NCBI GenBank assembly: GCA_903907075.1 | Contig: CAIVMQ010000001.1 | Span: 1 to 64,000, forward strand | DNA: 64,000 bases | Reading direction: 5' to 3' | Source of the DNA: an uncultured Bacteroidia bacterium | Lineage (GTDB): Bacteria; Bacteroidota; Bacteroidia; Bacteroidales; Prolixibacteraceae | Shown here: positions 1-8,886 of the stretch, one piece after another | How the letters are laid out: each line of letters begins with the position of its first letter | How positions within the stretch are numbered: position 1 is the stretch's first letter | Made by a program: the position numbers and the translations under genes | Notes under the pieces: model-generated | Databases searched by the model: none | Told to the model about the DNA's origin: nothing | What the model saw: the letters and a program-made list of their open reading frames with translations, nothing else

Positions 1-653
1 CCAAACTCCTTGCCAGCATCAAATATGGCATCCCAAATAGGTTGAGCATATTGGTTATCAAAGTAGAGCTCGAATCCTCCGGCACCGGTATATCCTGTAG
101 CCGAGATAATTACATCAGGAATTCCAGCCATTGAACCCACGTTAAAAGTATAATAGGCAATTGAAGTTAGGTCTATACTTGTTAATTTCTGCAACACCTC
201 TGTCGCTTTAGGTCCTTGAACAGCTAATTGGCTTATGCTAGAAGAGGCATTTTCAAGTTCTGCACCCAAATTATTTTGAGAACTAAGCCAATTCCAATCT
301 TTTTGAATATTGGAGGCGTTGACAACCAATAGATATTTGTTGGGTTCAAAACAGTAAACCAACAAATCATCGACAATACCACCATCTCCATTGGGGAAAC
401 AACTATATTGTGCCTGGCCAGGCTTAAGTGTAGCCGCATCATTTGAAGTCACCTTTTGAATAAATGATAAGGCGGAAGCTCCCTTAACCCAAAATTCGCC
501 CATATGTGAAACGTCAAAAACTCCAACACCGTTTCGAACGGTTAGATGTTCGTCTTTGATACCTGAGTACTCTACAGGCATCTCAAATCCACCAAATTCA
601 ACAATTTTAGCATTATAAAGTTTGTGGATATCGTAAAATGGAGTTCTTATCAT
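1..653 (-). CDS. gcvT: Aminomethyltransferase (glycine cleavage T protein), partial
   Basis: This is the N-terminal part (about 217 residues) of the T protein of the glycine cleavage system, which takes the aminomethyl group from lipoyl-H protein and passes it to tetrahydrofolate, releasing ammonia. The reading frame starts at an ATG at 651-653 and runs off the window start, so the C-terminus is not visible. Visible family features are the N-terminal segment [17 protein letters not shown], the motif [10 protein letters not shown], a later LAVQGPKA segment and the G-Y-T-G-A-G-G-F-E folate-site region. No other gcv genes are in the window. Identity is confident; the missing end cannot be judged. 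Confidence 0.95.
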   Translation of the reverse strand, partial: MIRTPFYDIHKLYNAKIVEFGGFEMPVEYSGIKDEHLTVRNGVGVFDVSHMGEFWVKGASALSFIQKVTSNDAATLKPGQAQYSCFPNGDGGIVDDLLVYCFEPNKYLLVVNASNIQKDWNWLSSQNNLGAELENASSSISQLAVQGPKATEVLQKLTSIDLTSIAYYTFNVGSMAGIPDVIISATGYTGAGGFELYFDNQYAQPIWDAIFDAGKEF

Positions 654-768
654 CTGCTGAAATAATTTATAATTAGAATAGTGTAAAAATAAAACTTTAA
701 GATTGACAAAATAGTGAAAAACCTTATAGAATAAATTAATATGTTGTAACTTTAACAAACAGATGTGA

Positions 769-1149
769 ATGTCAACTAAAAACAACCATGTTATGGCCTT
801 TACTAATTTAGAATACCTAAGAAATATTACGGAAAGTGATCCTAAATCGATGCGGGAAATTATTTTGCTCTTTATGGAACAAATCCCTGAACTTATCAAA
901 AATATGAAAATGGATTTAAATGATAAAAATTATATCCAGCTGGGAAAAGATGCTCATAAAGCCAAGTCTTCGGTTATGGTTATGGGCATGGATGAACTCG
1001 GCCAGGAATTAAAAGGACTTCAACTCGATACAGTATATGGCACAGGCAAGGAAGATTACGTTAATCACGTAAAGCGTTTCGAAGAGCAATGCAATAGAGC
1101 TATTGAAGAGTTAGAAAGAGAGTTGGAATTTTTAAAAGAATTAAATTAG
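769..1149 (+). CDS. Hpt-domain phosphotransfer protein
   Basis: A 126-residue, all-helical protein that matches a stand-alone histidine phosphotransfer (Hpt) domain. The phosphoacceptor region is visible as D-A-H-K-A-K-S-S-V, followed by a hydrophobic helix with M-G-M-D-E-L-G. Hpt proteins relay phosphate between hybrid histidine kinases and response regulators in the cytoplasm. There is no signal peptide or membrane segment, and no kinase or classical regulator lies next to it, so its partners are unknown. The receiver-like PPDK-N protein at 2218-5199 is the only receiver-type protein nearby, but a link is speculative. It starts at ATG 769; an in-frame ATG eight codons on is also possible. 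Confidence 0.85.
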   Translation: MSTKNNHVMAFTNLEYLRNITESDPKSMREIILLFMEQIPELIKNMKMDLNDKNYIQLGKDAHKAKSSVMVMGMDELGQELKGLQLDTVYGTGKEDYVNHVKRFEEQCNRAIEELERELEFLKELN

Positions 1150-1208
1150 TCCTATTACCCCGAATTGAAACTATAAGGACTAAAAACTACACTTTGGTGT
1201 CTTAAGAT

Positions 1209-2216
1209 TTAGTTAGGCATTATCTTAAGAATTTTTTCTGCAAAGACATAGGTAGAATTCGCCACCTGAGCAACACTTTTAGAGGTTAGACTGCAGGCAA
1301 TAACATGAGAATTGGCCTCTGGGAAGGCTTGTTTACATTTCATCGAATCAGGAGTTCCGATCTTTTGAAACATCTCTAATTCTGTTGCCACATCAACAAT
1401 CTGATCCTGTTTATCTTCATCTTTATAGTAATATCCCATAAAAAGAGGACATTTAACTTTGGAGAAAAGATTATCATTCATTGTTGCTTCCAGGAACTGC
1501 TGAAGATAAACAGGACCTTCTGCGCGATAACTGCAGTACCAATATTTACATATTTCGCCTGATGGGTCATCATCCAAAACACGAAAATCACCGCCGAAAT
1601 TTAACCTTGCAATCTGCAAACCCCAAGGTTTGGCTAATAAAACAGCGGATTTTTGTTTAATGGAAATATTTGGTGCATAGAGAATTAAACCATAAACCAG
1701 ATCTGGAAAATCAGCAGCCAATTTAAGAGCTAATGTTCCTCCTGTTGATGTACCCATAATTATTACCTTTTGTCCTAAATGCCTTGCTATAACAAGTGCT
1801 AATTTAGCAGAATCATAAAGCCTATCGGGAGTCATATCGATAAGCGGATTATCAGTTATCAACCCATGCGAAGCGAGCCTAGCCATATACGCATTACATT
1901 TATACCGTTTTGCAAAATCCTCGTTAACTGGAAATCCCTCTTGTCTGCAAGCTGAAAAACCATGTAAGTAAAGAAGTACGAATTCAGTCTTATTCTGAAG
2001 ATTATTGTTGGCCCAAATAATTTTAGCTTCATTATTGGCTTTTATTTTCTCTGTCGATTCTAGCTGACAAACAAACTCATTTACAGGGATATTAAAACTT
2101 GGAAGAATTGAATCTAATACAGGATCTGGCATCACTTGACCCAGGCTATAGGCCACAATAAGAAAAAGTAAACCAATTATACCTGTTTTAAATATTCGTA
2201 TTGAAAGAAAGTTCAT
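1209..2216 (-). CDS. Alpha/beta hydrolase (esterase/lipase-like), membrane-anchored or exported
   Basis: A 335-residue alpha/beta-hydrolase fold protein. The N-terminus carries one hydrophobic segment (about residues 8-27, IIGLLFLIVAYSLGQ), either a signal anchor or an uncleaved signal. The oxyanion-type motif LYLHGFSACRQE and the nucleophile elbow G-T-S-T-G-G (Ser in the middle) are present, and a C-terminal SHV histidine fits the catalytic triad. The substrate is unknown; the family includes carboxylesterases and monoacylglycerol-lipase-like enzymes. The ATG at 2214-2216 lies one base after the TAA of the upstream PPDK-N gene, so the two are almost certainly co-transcribed; an upstream in-frame TTG would overlap and is less likely. 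Confidence 0.82.
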   Translation of the reverse strand: MNFLSIRIFKTGIIGLLFLIVAYSLGQVMPDPVLDSILPSFNIPVNEFVCQLESTEKIKANNEAKIIWANNNLQNKTEFVLLYLHGFSACRQEGFPVNEDFAKRYKCNAYMARLASHGLITDNPLIDMTPDRLYDSAKLALVIARHLGQKVIIMGTSTGGTLALKLAADFPDLVYGLILYAPNISIKQKSAVLLAKPWGLQIARLNFGGDFRVLDDDPSGEICKYWYCSYRAEGPVYLQQFLEATMNDNLFSKVKCPLFMGYYYKDEDKQDQIVDVATELEMFQKIGTPDSMKCKQAFPEANSHVIACSLTSKSVAQVANSTYVFAEKILKIMPN

Positions 2217-2217
2217 A

Positions 2218-5199
2218 TTACTCAATTATGATAATGGCTGTTTGTTTTCTGCCATCCATAAGAATTTCCAAGGATTGTTTAAATCTGACATGCCTAACAT
2301 AAGTACCTTGATAAACTACTTCCTGATGGTAAAGCAATTCAAACTTAATAAAATCGACCGAATGAGTTGTGGGGATAGAGAAATAGCCAACATTATTAGA
2401 GGTGACATTATGGAAAAAATGAGAGCCCAATGAGGCTTCCAGAGGATAATCGGGCAAGCCAATTTCTACAATTACCTTCGCATTATTAATTTGTCCCCAT
2501 TTTACAGGAATACCTGTAAACGGATCACGGGTACCCCATCGCCCGGGTCCAATAAGGATAAACTGTCTGTTTTGCTCCCCTAAATGACTATTAACCTCCG
2601 CAACTTCCTTGGCTATGGCTTCAGTTTTAGTTTTATCAAATTTTTTAATATCTACATATACGACATCTGATATTCCTGTAATCCGTCCGTTACCCATCCC
2701 TTTTGTTGACAAAAGAAGGAGTTTAGAAGGATCGGAAAGATCAAGATTAATAGTAACTTCATCCACCCTGCGAATCAACGGCTTTAGTTGAAGAAGATAA
2801 AAAGTTGGCCAATTGTTTTCACTTTTTGTCAAGTCTAGAGCGAATTCGAGTTCAACAGGAGAGCCCATAGCTTGTTTAAAGAGTTTCATTAAAAGTATTA
2901 ACGATGAGGCCAATGGGATATTTTGATAATCAAGAATATTGGCGAAATTAATTACGAGAGAACCATGTTCTACAATACCTGGAATTAGATTATCATTAAC
3001 CATACTGTAGGTTGAAGCGCAGTTTGCTAAAACACTATCATTTTCAGCTTCACGAATTTTGTATTTTTTCACAGCCCCTAATTCACCCTGCTGAGTAAGT
3101 TCAAAATTACTATCAGCCATGTCTATGGCATAAAATTCCCTTTGAGAATCTCTAATCTGATCGTCAACAGAGCTATTCTTTAGTGCAGGAAATTTGGGGC
3201 AAAACCGCCAGGCCTTTTCTCCTCCAACAACAGCCTGCCCCAATCCCAAGGCAATCACAGCATAACCATCTTCAGGCTCAATGTAAGAAAACGGGTAATA
3301 ATTATATGATTGTGCCACACCACTGATGTCAGGATAGAATTTTTGATTATGATCTTGCCCTACAACAGGTTGGATCACAATCGCCATTTTTTCCTCCTCA
3401 ATTTTATAATTTATTGCATTAAAATAATTCCTAGCCTCATCACTAAAAACAGAGGCATAGACCAATTTTACCGCTGCACGTAATTGTTCGTATCGTACCG
3501 TTTCGTCAGGATGGTTATTCGGTATCAAATAGGTGGCGTAAACACCTGAGAATGGTTGAATCAACGAATCTTCAAATAATCCGGACGAACGTATTGCCAA
3601 TGGTTTATTAACCTGTCGGATATAATCCATTAGCTTATCATTTAATCCACTACTTAATGTTCCTTTTAAAAATAGCTGAGTTAACAGTTTATAATTCGTT
3701 GGAGCATAAGCAAATTCATAGAGGTTATTTGTCTCCATGAAATTATCAAATTCAATAGCGCCAATCACGACAGTGGCCGGCATACGAATATTAATTCCCG
3801 GGATAAGGCTCTTCATATCGATGTTCTCCATTAGATTCGACATAAAAGCTAAGCCTCTCCCCTTTCCGCCTAACGATCCAAGGCCCATTCTTAAAATATA
3901 GCGATTTCCTTCGACCAATGCAGGATCAAAATTTACGATCCTTCCGCGGTTTCTTTTCTCATGAACATCTGCAAAAACGCCTAAACAGATATCCCGAATT
4001 CGTGATGGTTCAACAAAATCATCAATCTTGTAGGGAATCAGCCTTTCTGCCATATTTATTTCTCCCCTTGCCATAAGCCAGGTAGAGAAATCGTTCGATT
4101 TACCATGATATACCAGAGATTCAACAGGAACAGTAGAAATTATCTTTTCAAATTCATGCAGATTGGTAGCTTTGCAGATAACCTCACCCTTTCCATTTCT
4201 AAAAATAAAATCTCCGAATCCTAAATTGCTATTTATAAACTGATTAACATCATGAGAAAGGGTATTCGAATTTTTATTGATAAACTCAGCATTTATCTCT
4301 TTCGCCTGAGTACCATTCGACATATCGTGCGATTGGAGTAAAAAAGGGATTGGATAACGAAGAATTTTTCTCGCATATTTTAGCATTTCTATACCTGCCT
4401 GATCATCCATAGAGCCATTTCGAAGAAACTTAACATCCGAAATAATAGACAACAGATTATCCTTATATTCATTGATCACATCCAAAGCCTCCTCGTATGA
4501 ACTAACTAGTAATACTTTAGGGCGTGCCCGATATTTGAATATTTTATGTAGCTCATCAACAGATTCATCCGAAACCAAAGCTTGAGTTTGAGTCATGACA
4601 CTTGCAAAGAGCAAAGGGAGATATCTGGAATAATATTTTATAGAATCCTCAACGAGCAAAATAATTCTCACCCCCCCTAAACGGGTATCTTTTGCCACAT
4701 TTTTTTTATCCTCAATATATTTAATCATTGCCAAAAACACATTGGAATTTCCATTCCACACAAAAACACGGTCGATAGCAGCTATTTGACTAGCTGCAAG
4801 TTTAAAATAAGTAACATCACTGTTATTGTTTACAAGCAAAAGAATTGGAATCCGCGGTTTTAAGGCATAAATCTCTTCAACAACTTTAAGAGGCATCTCT
4901 TTATCAACACCAGCCATAACAATAGCTAGATCAAAATGCCGAATATTAAGCATCTTATTTACATCTTCTTCTGTATTTACACTTGTAAAACGAGGTGCAG
5001 CATAAAGATTTAACTGTAGATATTCTCCAAAAATCTTATCCGAGAATTGTCCTTCGCGTTCAATCGTATAGGAATCGTAGAGAGTAGCAAAGAGTAAAAC
5101 CTCCTTAACTTTATTGGGCATGAGTTCCTGAAAGATATCCCGATCACTTTTTCGCCGCTTGTAAATAGCTGATATTGATATATTTTCAAATTTTTCCAT
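2218..5199 (-). CDS. Receiver-like / PEP synthase-type ATP-binding (PPDK-N) fusion protein
   Basis: A 993-residue soluble protein. Residues about 33-165 form a degenerate receiver-like fold. Residues about 177-320 form a more complete receiver: the acidic pair in LVED (182-185), candidate phospho-Asp D255 in SIISD, and K309. From about 435 onward comes the ATP-grasp nucleotide-binding domain of pyruvate phosphate dikinase/PEP synthase, with LGGKGRGL (443-450), AIRSS (535-539), E543-D544 and a later IQPVVG strand. The phosphohistidine swivel domain and the PEP/pyruvate TIM barrel of true PEP synthase are absent, so it should not make PEP by itself. Homologues of this layout are annotated in Bacteroidota as PEP/pyruvate-binding proteins. 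It precedes the hydrolase by one base and follows korB by 48 bases. The function is unknown; an ATP-dependent phosphotransfer role controlled by the receivers is inference. Confidence 0.82.
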   Translation of the reverse strand: MEKFENISISAIYKRRKSDRDIFQELMPNKVKEVLLFATLYDSYTIEREGQFSDKIFGEYLQLNLYAAPRFTSVNTEEDVNKMLNIRHFDLAIVMAGVDKEMPLKVVEEIYALKPRIPILLLVNNNSDVTYFKLAASQIAAIDRVFVWNGNSNVFLAMIKYIEDKKNVAKDTRLGGVRIILLVEDSIKYYSRYLPLLFASVMTQTQALVSDESVDELHKIFKYRARPKVLLVSSYEEALDVINEYKDNLLSIISDVKFLRNGSMDDQAGIEMLKYARKILRYPIPFLLQSHDMSNGTQAKEINAEFINKNSNTLSHDVNQFINSNLGFGDFIFRNGKGEVICKATNLHEFEKIISTVPVESLVYHGKSNDFSTWLMARGEINMAERLIPYKIDDFVEPSRIRDICLGVFADVHEKRNRGRIVNFDPALVEGNRYILRMGLGSLGGKGRGLAFMSNLMENIDMKSLIPGINIRMPATVVIGAIEFDNFMETNNLYEFAYAPTNYKLLTQLFLKGTLSSGLNDKLMDYIRQVNKPLAIRSSGLFEDSLIQPFSGVYATYLIPNNHPDETVRYEQLRAAVKLVYASVFSDEARNYFNAINYKIEEEKMAIVIQPVVGQDHNQKFYPDISGVAQSYNYYPFSYIEPEDGYAVIALGLGQAVVGGEKAWRFCPKFPALKNSSVDDQIRDSQREFYAIDMADSNFELTQQGELGAVKKYKIREAENDSVLANCASTYSMVNDNLIPGIVEHGSLVINFANILDYQNIPLASSLILLMKLFKQAMGSPVELEFALDLTKSENNWPTFYLLQLKPLIRRVDEVTINLDLSDPSKLLLLSTKGMGNGRITGISDVVYVDIKKFDKTKTEAIAKEVAEVNSHLGEQNRQFILIGPGRWGTRDPFTGIPVKWGQINNAKVIVEIGLPDYPLEASLGSHFFHNVTSNNVGYFSIPTTHSVDFIKFELLYHQEVVYQGTYVRHVRFKQSLEILMDGRKQTAIIIIE

Positions 5200-5247
5200 G
5201 CGGAAGACGAATCAGTTATTTACACCATAAAGTTAAATAAAATAGAT

Positions 5248-6264
5248 TTATTCAACCACCCATGTATTGCCGCTAGAGAGCAGATCATCTATGGATTTAA
5301 TCTTCGAATTTTTCTGAACGTTCGCAATTTGATCCTCCATCATTTGATCGTAAACGGGGGCCTGCACTGCGCGTATTACCCCCATAGCAACCGGAAAATC
5401 GGGTAATTTCATTCCGATTAATTGCTGATGCACATATCCGTTTGGTTCAGTAACATCATGAATAAGAATATCATCACGAGTTATACCATTTTCTCCTATG
5501 GTTGCTACTTTAAGGAGTGCTTTATCGAATATTAACCCTTTATCTTTTTGATTTCCAAAGATCATCGGCTCACCATGTCTTAAAAAAATCTGTCGTTCCT
5601 CGCGCATTTTAGGATCTGAGATTTCAGCATGAACACCATCGTTGAAGATAATGCAATTTTGCAACACTTCAACCACTGATGTCCCCTGGTGTTTTGCAGC
5701 TTCCTCAAAAACCTCCTGTGAATGTTTAATGTTGTTATCAACAGCTCTGGCAAAAAAAGTACCTCCGGCACCAAGAATCAATTGACCAGGAATAAATGGG
5801 CTCTCAATAGTCCCTTGAGGGGATGTTTTAGTAATTGAACCCCGATCGGAAGTTGGCGAATACTGACCCTTCGTGAGACCATAAATTTTATTATTGAACA
5901 AGATGATATTGAGGTCTATATTTCGTCTGATGCAATGGATAAAGTGATTCCCCCCAATAGCTAGTGCATCGCCATCACCAGTAATCTCCCAAACACTAAG
6001 TCGCGGATTTGCACATTTTACCCCCGAAGCCACAGCCGCAGCTCTACCATGGATGGTATGAAAACCGTAGGTGCTCATATAATAAGGGAAACGGGACGAA
6101 CATCCAATTCCTGATATTACAGCAAAATCTTCCTGCCTAATCCCTAAGGTAGTCATTGCCTTTTGAATTGCGTTCAAGACTGCGTGATCGCCACAGCCTG
6201 GGCACCATCTTACCTCGTTCTCACTCTTAAAGTCTTTCGGTGTATAGTCTATTACTTCAATCAT
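5248..6264 (-). CDS. korB: 2-oxoacid:ferredoxin oxidoreductase, beta subunit
   Basis: A 338-residue thiamine-diphosphate-binding subunit. It has the N-terminal W-C-P-G-C-G motif of beta subunits, the TPP/Mg motif beginning G-D-G-D-A-L-A-I-G-G-N-H and the N-N-K-I-Y-G-L-T-K-G-Q-Y-S-P-T-S segment typical of 2-oxoglutarate-type enzymes. With the alpha subunit it oxidatively decarboxylates a 2-oxoacid (most likely 2-oxoglutarate) to acyl-CoA and reduces ferredoxin. Its ATG overlaps the stop of korA by one base (TAATG), preceded by a GGAGG-like ribosome site, so the subunits are translationally coupled. The exact 2-oxoacid is inferred from the motif and subunit layout. Confidence 0.92.
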   Translation of the reverse strand: MIEVIDYTPKDFKSENEVRWCPGCGDHAVLNAIQKAMTTLGIRQEDFAVISGIGCSSRFPYYMSTYGFHTIHGRAAAVASGVKCANPRLSVWEITGDGDALAIGGNHFIHCIRRNIDLNIILFNNKIYGLTKGQYSPTSDRGSITKTSPQGTIESPFIPGQLILGAGGTFFARAVDNNIKHSQEVFEEAAKHQGTSVVEVLQNCIIFNDGVHAEISDPKMREERQIFLRHGEPMIFGNQKDKGLIFDKALLKVATIGENGITRDDILIHDVTEPNGYVHQQLIGMKLPDFPVAMGVIRAVQAPVYDQMMEDQIANVQKNSKIKSIDDLLSSGNTWVVE

Positions 6265-8105
6265 TATTTATCCTCCAAAAGTTTTTCAAAATTTTCAACT
6301 AATTCCTGAATAGTAAATGGTAAACCTTGAACTTTATTACATTGGTAATAATGAAAGGCTGACATCTTATCTCTTAAGTAACCGGCAAATTGGCCAAGAT
6401 TGAGTTCACACACTACGATTTTTTTATATCTCGAGAATACCCTTGCGGTATTGGCTGGCAGTGGTTTGATATAATTAAAATGAGCTAATCCCACTTTTAC
6501 ACCCTTACTCTGTAGTTCACGAACAGCACCATCCATATATCCAAATGTACCGCCCCAACCTACCACTAGCAATTCGCCTTGCTGATCACCATAGGTTTCG
6601 ATATCGGGTATTAGTTCAACAACTCTATTTACTTTAGCTTCACGAATATCGACCATTCGCTGATGGTTTAAAGGGTCGTGACTAACATTTCCGGCTTCAT
6701 CTTTTTCGAGTCCGCCAATACGATGTTGAAAACCATCCATTCCAGGAATAGCCCATTGCCGCGCTAAAGTAATCTCATCGCGAGAATAGGGTTTAAATAG
6801 TGATGGATCGGTAGCAAAACGTGGGGTAATCGATTCTAATTCATTAAAAGAAGGGATACGCCAAGGTTCAGAACCATTTCCTAAAAAACCATCAGTGAGC
6901 AAAACTACAGGTACCATTCGTTCAAGGGCAATTTTGGCTGCCATATATGCAAAGTGGAAACAATCAGATGGAGTCGAAGCGGCAATAACTACCAAAGGAC
7001 TCTCACCATTACGACCATAGATTGTTTGCATTAAATCTGACTGTTCCGTCTTAGTCGGCAGCCCCGTTGATGGTCCTCCGCGTTGCACATTAACAACAAC
7101 CAACGGCAGTTCGGCCATTACGCTTAAACCTAAGGCTTCGGATTTAAGGGCAAAACCGGGACCTGACGTTGTGGTTACAGCTAGTTTTCCGGCAAATGCA
7201 GCACCAATAGCTGTGCAAATGCCAGCAATTTCATCTTCTGCCTGAAAGCTTTTAACGCCCAGGTCTTTTCGATCGGCTAAGGCCTGAAGTATCTCTGTTG
7301 CCGGTGTTATAGGATAGGAACCGATAAATAGGTCAAGGCCCGCTTTATGAGCAGCAGCTAAAAGACCCCATGCCGTGGCCAGGTTTCCATTGATATTGCG
7401 GTATGTCCCCTTCTCGATTTCTGCTGGATGAACGACATAGCGAGGAGTAAGATGCTCTAGGGTAAGACCATAATTCCAGCCGGCATGTAAAACCCGTAAA
7501 TTTGTCTCCACAACAATAGGACTTTTAGCAAATTTCCGTTTGATAAATTTCTCAATGTAGTCCAGTGGCTTACTAAATACCCAACAAATAAGACCAAGAG
7601 CAAACATATTCTTACTACGAAGAATACTCTTATTGTCAATATCAAGATCTTTGAGTGCCTCTCTGGTCATACTTGTAATTGGAACGGCTACTTTAATAAA
7701 ATCCTGAAGGTTACATTCGGCAAATGGGTCATCAGTTTTTAACTTTGCCTTATCGAAATTCTTCTGAGTAAAACTATCGACATCATAAAAGATAGTACCA
7801 CCCGGTCGCATAAAATTGGCATTTGCTTTTACTGCTGCAGGGTTCATGGCAACAAGAACATGAGCAAAATCTCCAGGAGTTGTAACTCTGCCTTTCCCAA
7901 ACTGAACTTGAAATCCAGAAATTCCCCCAATAGTCCCTTGAGGTGCTCTAATCTCGGATGGATAGTCAGGAAAAGTAGAGATATCGTTTCCAAAAAGTGC
8001 CGAAGTATCTGAGAAAAGCGCGCCGGTTAGCTGCATTCCATCTCCAGAGTCACCAGAGAATCGTATTGCGACCTCTTCCAATTCAATGATTTTTGTCCCA
8101 ATCAT
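6264..8105 (-). CDS. korA: 2-oxoacid:ferredoxin oxidoreductase, fused gamma-alpha subunit
   Basis: A 613-residue subunit in which the gamma domain (about 1-200, opening with F-S-G-D-S-G-D-G-M) is fused to the alpha pyrimidine-binding domain. The alpha part shows SYPITPATEIL and the segment RGGPSTGLPTKTEQSD, whose S/P-S-T-G-L-P-T form is typical of 2-oxoglutarate (Kor) rather than pyruvate enzymes. No 4Fe-4S delta domain is present, so an external ferredoxin is needed. It is the first gene of the korAB pair and probably of a longer minus-strand operon continuing into the PPDK-N and hydrolase genes. In anaerobic Bacteroidota this enzyme links the TCA-like branch to ferredoxin. Confidence 0.92.
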   Translation of the reverse strand: MIGTKIIELEEVAIRFSGDSGDGMQLTGALFSDTSALFGNDISTFPDYPSEIRAPQGTIGGISGFQVQFGKGRVTTPGDFAHVLVAMNPAAVKANANFMRPGGTIFYDVDSFTQKNFDKAKLKTDDPFAECNLQDFIKVAVPITSMTREALKDLDIDNKSILRSKNMFALGLICWVFSKPLDYIEKFIKRKFAKSPIVVETNLRVLHAGWNYGLTLEHLTPRYVVHPAEIEKGTYRNINGNLATAWGLLAAAHKAGLDLFIGSYPITPATEILQALADRKDLGVKSFQAEDEIAGICTAIGAAFAGKLAVTTTSGPGFALKSEALGLSVMAELPLVVVNVQRGGPSTGLPTKTEQSDLMQTIYGRNGESPLVVIAASTPSDCFHFAYMAAKIALERMVPVVLLTDGFLGNGSEPWRIPSFNELESITPRFATDPSLFKPYSRDEITLARQWAIPGMDGFQHRIGGLEKDEAGNVSHDPLNHQRMVDIREAKVNRVVELIPDIETYGDQQGELLVVGWGGTFGYMDGAVRELQSKGVKVGLAHFNYIKPLPANTARVFSRYKKIVVCELNLGQFAGYLRDKMSAFHYYQCNKVQGLPFTIQELVENFEKLLEDK

Positions 8106-8284
8106 AAAAATAAAGTAATTATTATTAGTTGATTTATTTACCTAATTCACAATCTATCGAATATATTTATAACAAATTATTACGAAAAAATGAAAATCTA
8201 TGCAAAAATGACAAATACACGATCAAGCAATTTGGAGCCAAAAATTACGCCTGATTTCTTCCTATGAAATACAGTGCATATTAC

Positions 8285-8292
8285 TAATTTTG
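8285..8292 (+). promoter_or_regulatory. Possible Bacteroidota -7 promoter element for the gamma-CA-like gene
   Basis: TAATTTTG matches the TAnnTTTG -7 box of Bacteroidota primary-sigma promoters and ends 28 bases before the ATG at 8321. No clear TTTG -33 box is seen at the right distance, so support is weak. It sits in the 215-base divergent gap between korA and this gene. Confidence 0.35.
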
Positions 8293-8320
8293 GCTTACAT
8301 ATTCAAACTTATTTAATCAA

Positions 8321-8836
8321 ATGGCACTAATAAAATCGGTACTGGGAAAAACACCCATTTTTGGTCAGAATTGTTGGCTCGCTGAAACAGCAGTAGTTAT
8401 TGGCGATACTACCATTGGAGAGAATTGCAGTATATGGTATGGAGCAGTAATCAGAGGCGATGTTCACGCTATAAAAATAGGTAATAACGTAAACATTCAG
8501 GACAATGCAGTAATACACGCCACTTACGAGAAATCTCCTGCGACAATAGGTGATAACGTCTCCATAGCACATGGCGCGGTTGTTCATGGGTGTACGATTC
8601 ACAACAATGTACTTATTGGAATTAATGCAGTCGTTTTGGATGATGCGGTGATTCACAGCAATTCAATAATTGCAGCAGGGGCAGTGGTAACAAAAGGGAC
8701 AATTGTGGAATCGGGATCTGTGTATGCTGGTTCACCCGCAAAAAAAATAAAAGAGATCTCAGCTGAACTGCTAGAAGGGGAGATAAACAGGATAGCCAAT
8801 AATTATAACTTATATGCAAGTTGGTACAAAGAATAA
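8321..8836 (+). CDS. Gamma-carbonic anhydrase-family hexapeptide-repeat protein
   Basis: A 171-residue left-handed beta-helix protein built of hexapeptide repeats, of the YrdA/PaaY/gamma-carbonic anhydrase group. The three zinc-type histidines are at H66 (NAVIH), H84 (SIAH) and H89 (VVH), and R-G-D (45-47) lies in the conserved W-Y-G-A-V-I-R-G-D-V block. Length is normal. Family members are metal-binding trimers; carbonic anhydrase activity is proven only for some, so the reaction here is uncertain. It lies 50 bases upstream of the sugar permease on the same strand and may share a transcript with it. Confidence 0.9.
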   Translation: MALIKSVLGKTPIFGQNCWLAETAVVIGDTTIGENCSIWYGAVIRGDVHAIKIGNNVNIQDNAVIHATYEKSPATIGDNVSIAHGAVVHGCTIHNNVLIGINAVVLDDAVIHSNSIIAAGAVVTKGTIVESGSVYAGSPAKKIKEISAELLEGEINRIANNYNLYASWYKE

Positions 8837-8886
8837 AATTATTATTTTCGCATCTCACTTATTTATAAACTAAACAACAAAACTAA

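Noticed and set aside
1209-2225. TTG start overlapping the PPDK-N gene
   Set aside because: An ATG three codons later sits one base after the upstream stop and is a better start.
2218-5199. Calling it PEP synthase (ppsA)
   Set aside because: The phosphohistidine swivel and the PEP/pyruvate barrel domains are missing.
5248-8105. korAB as pyruvate:ferredoxin oxidoreductase
   Set aside because: The fused gamma-alpha layout without delta domain and the S-T-G-L-P-T segment fit the 2-oxoglutarate type better.
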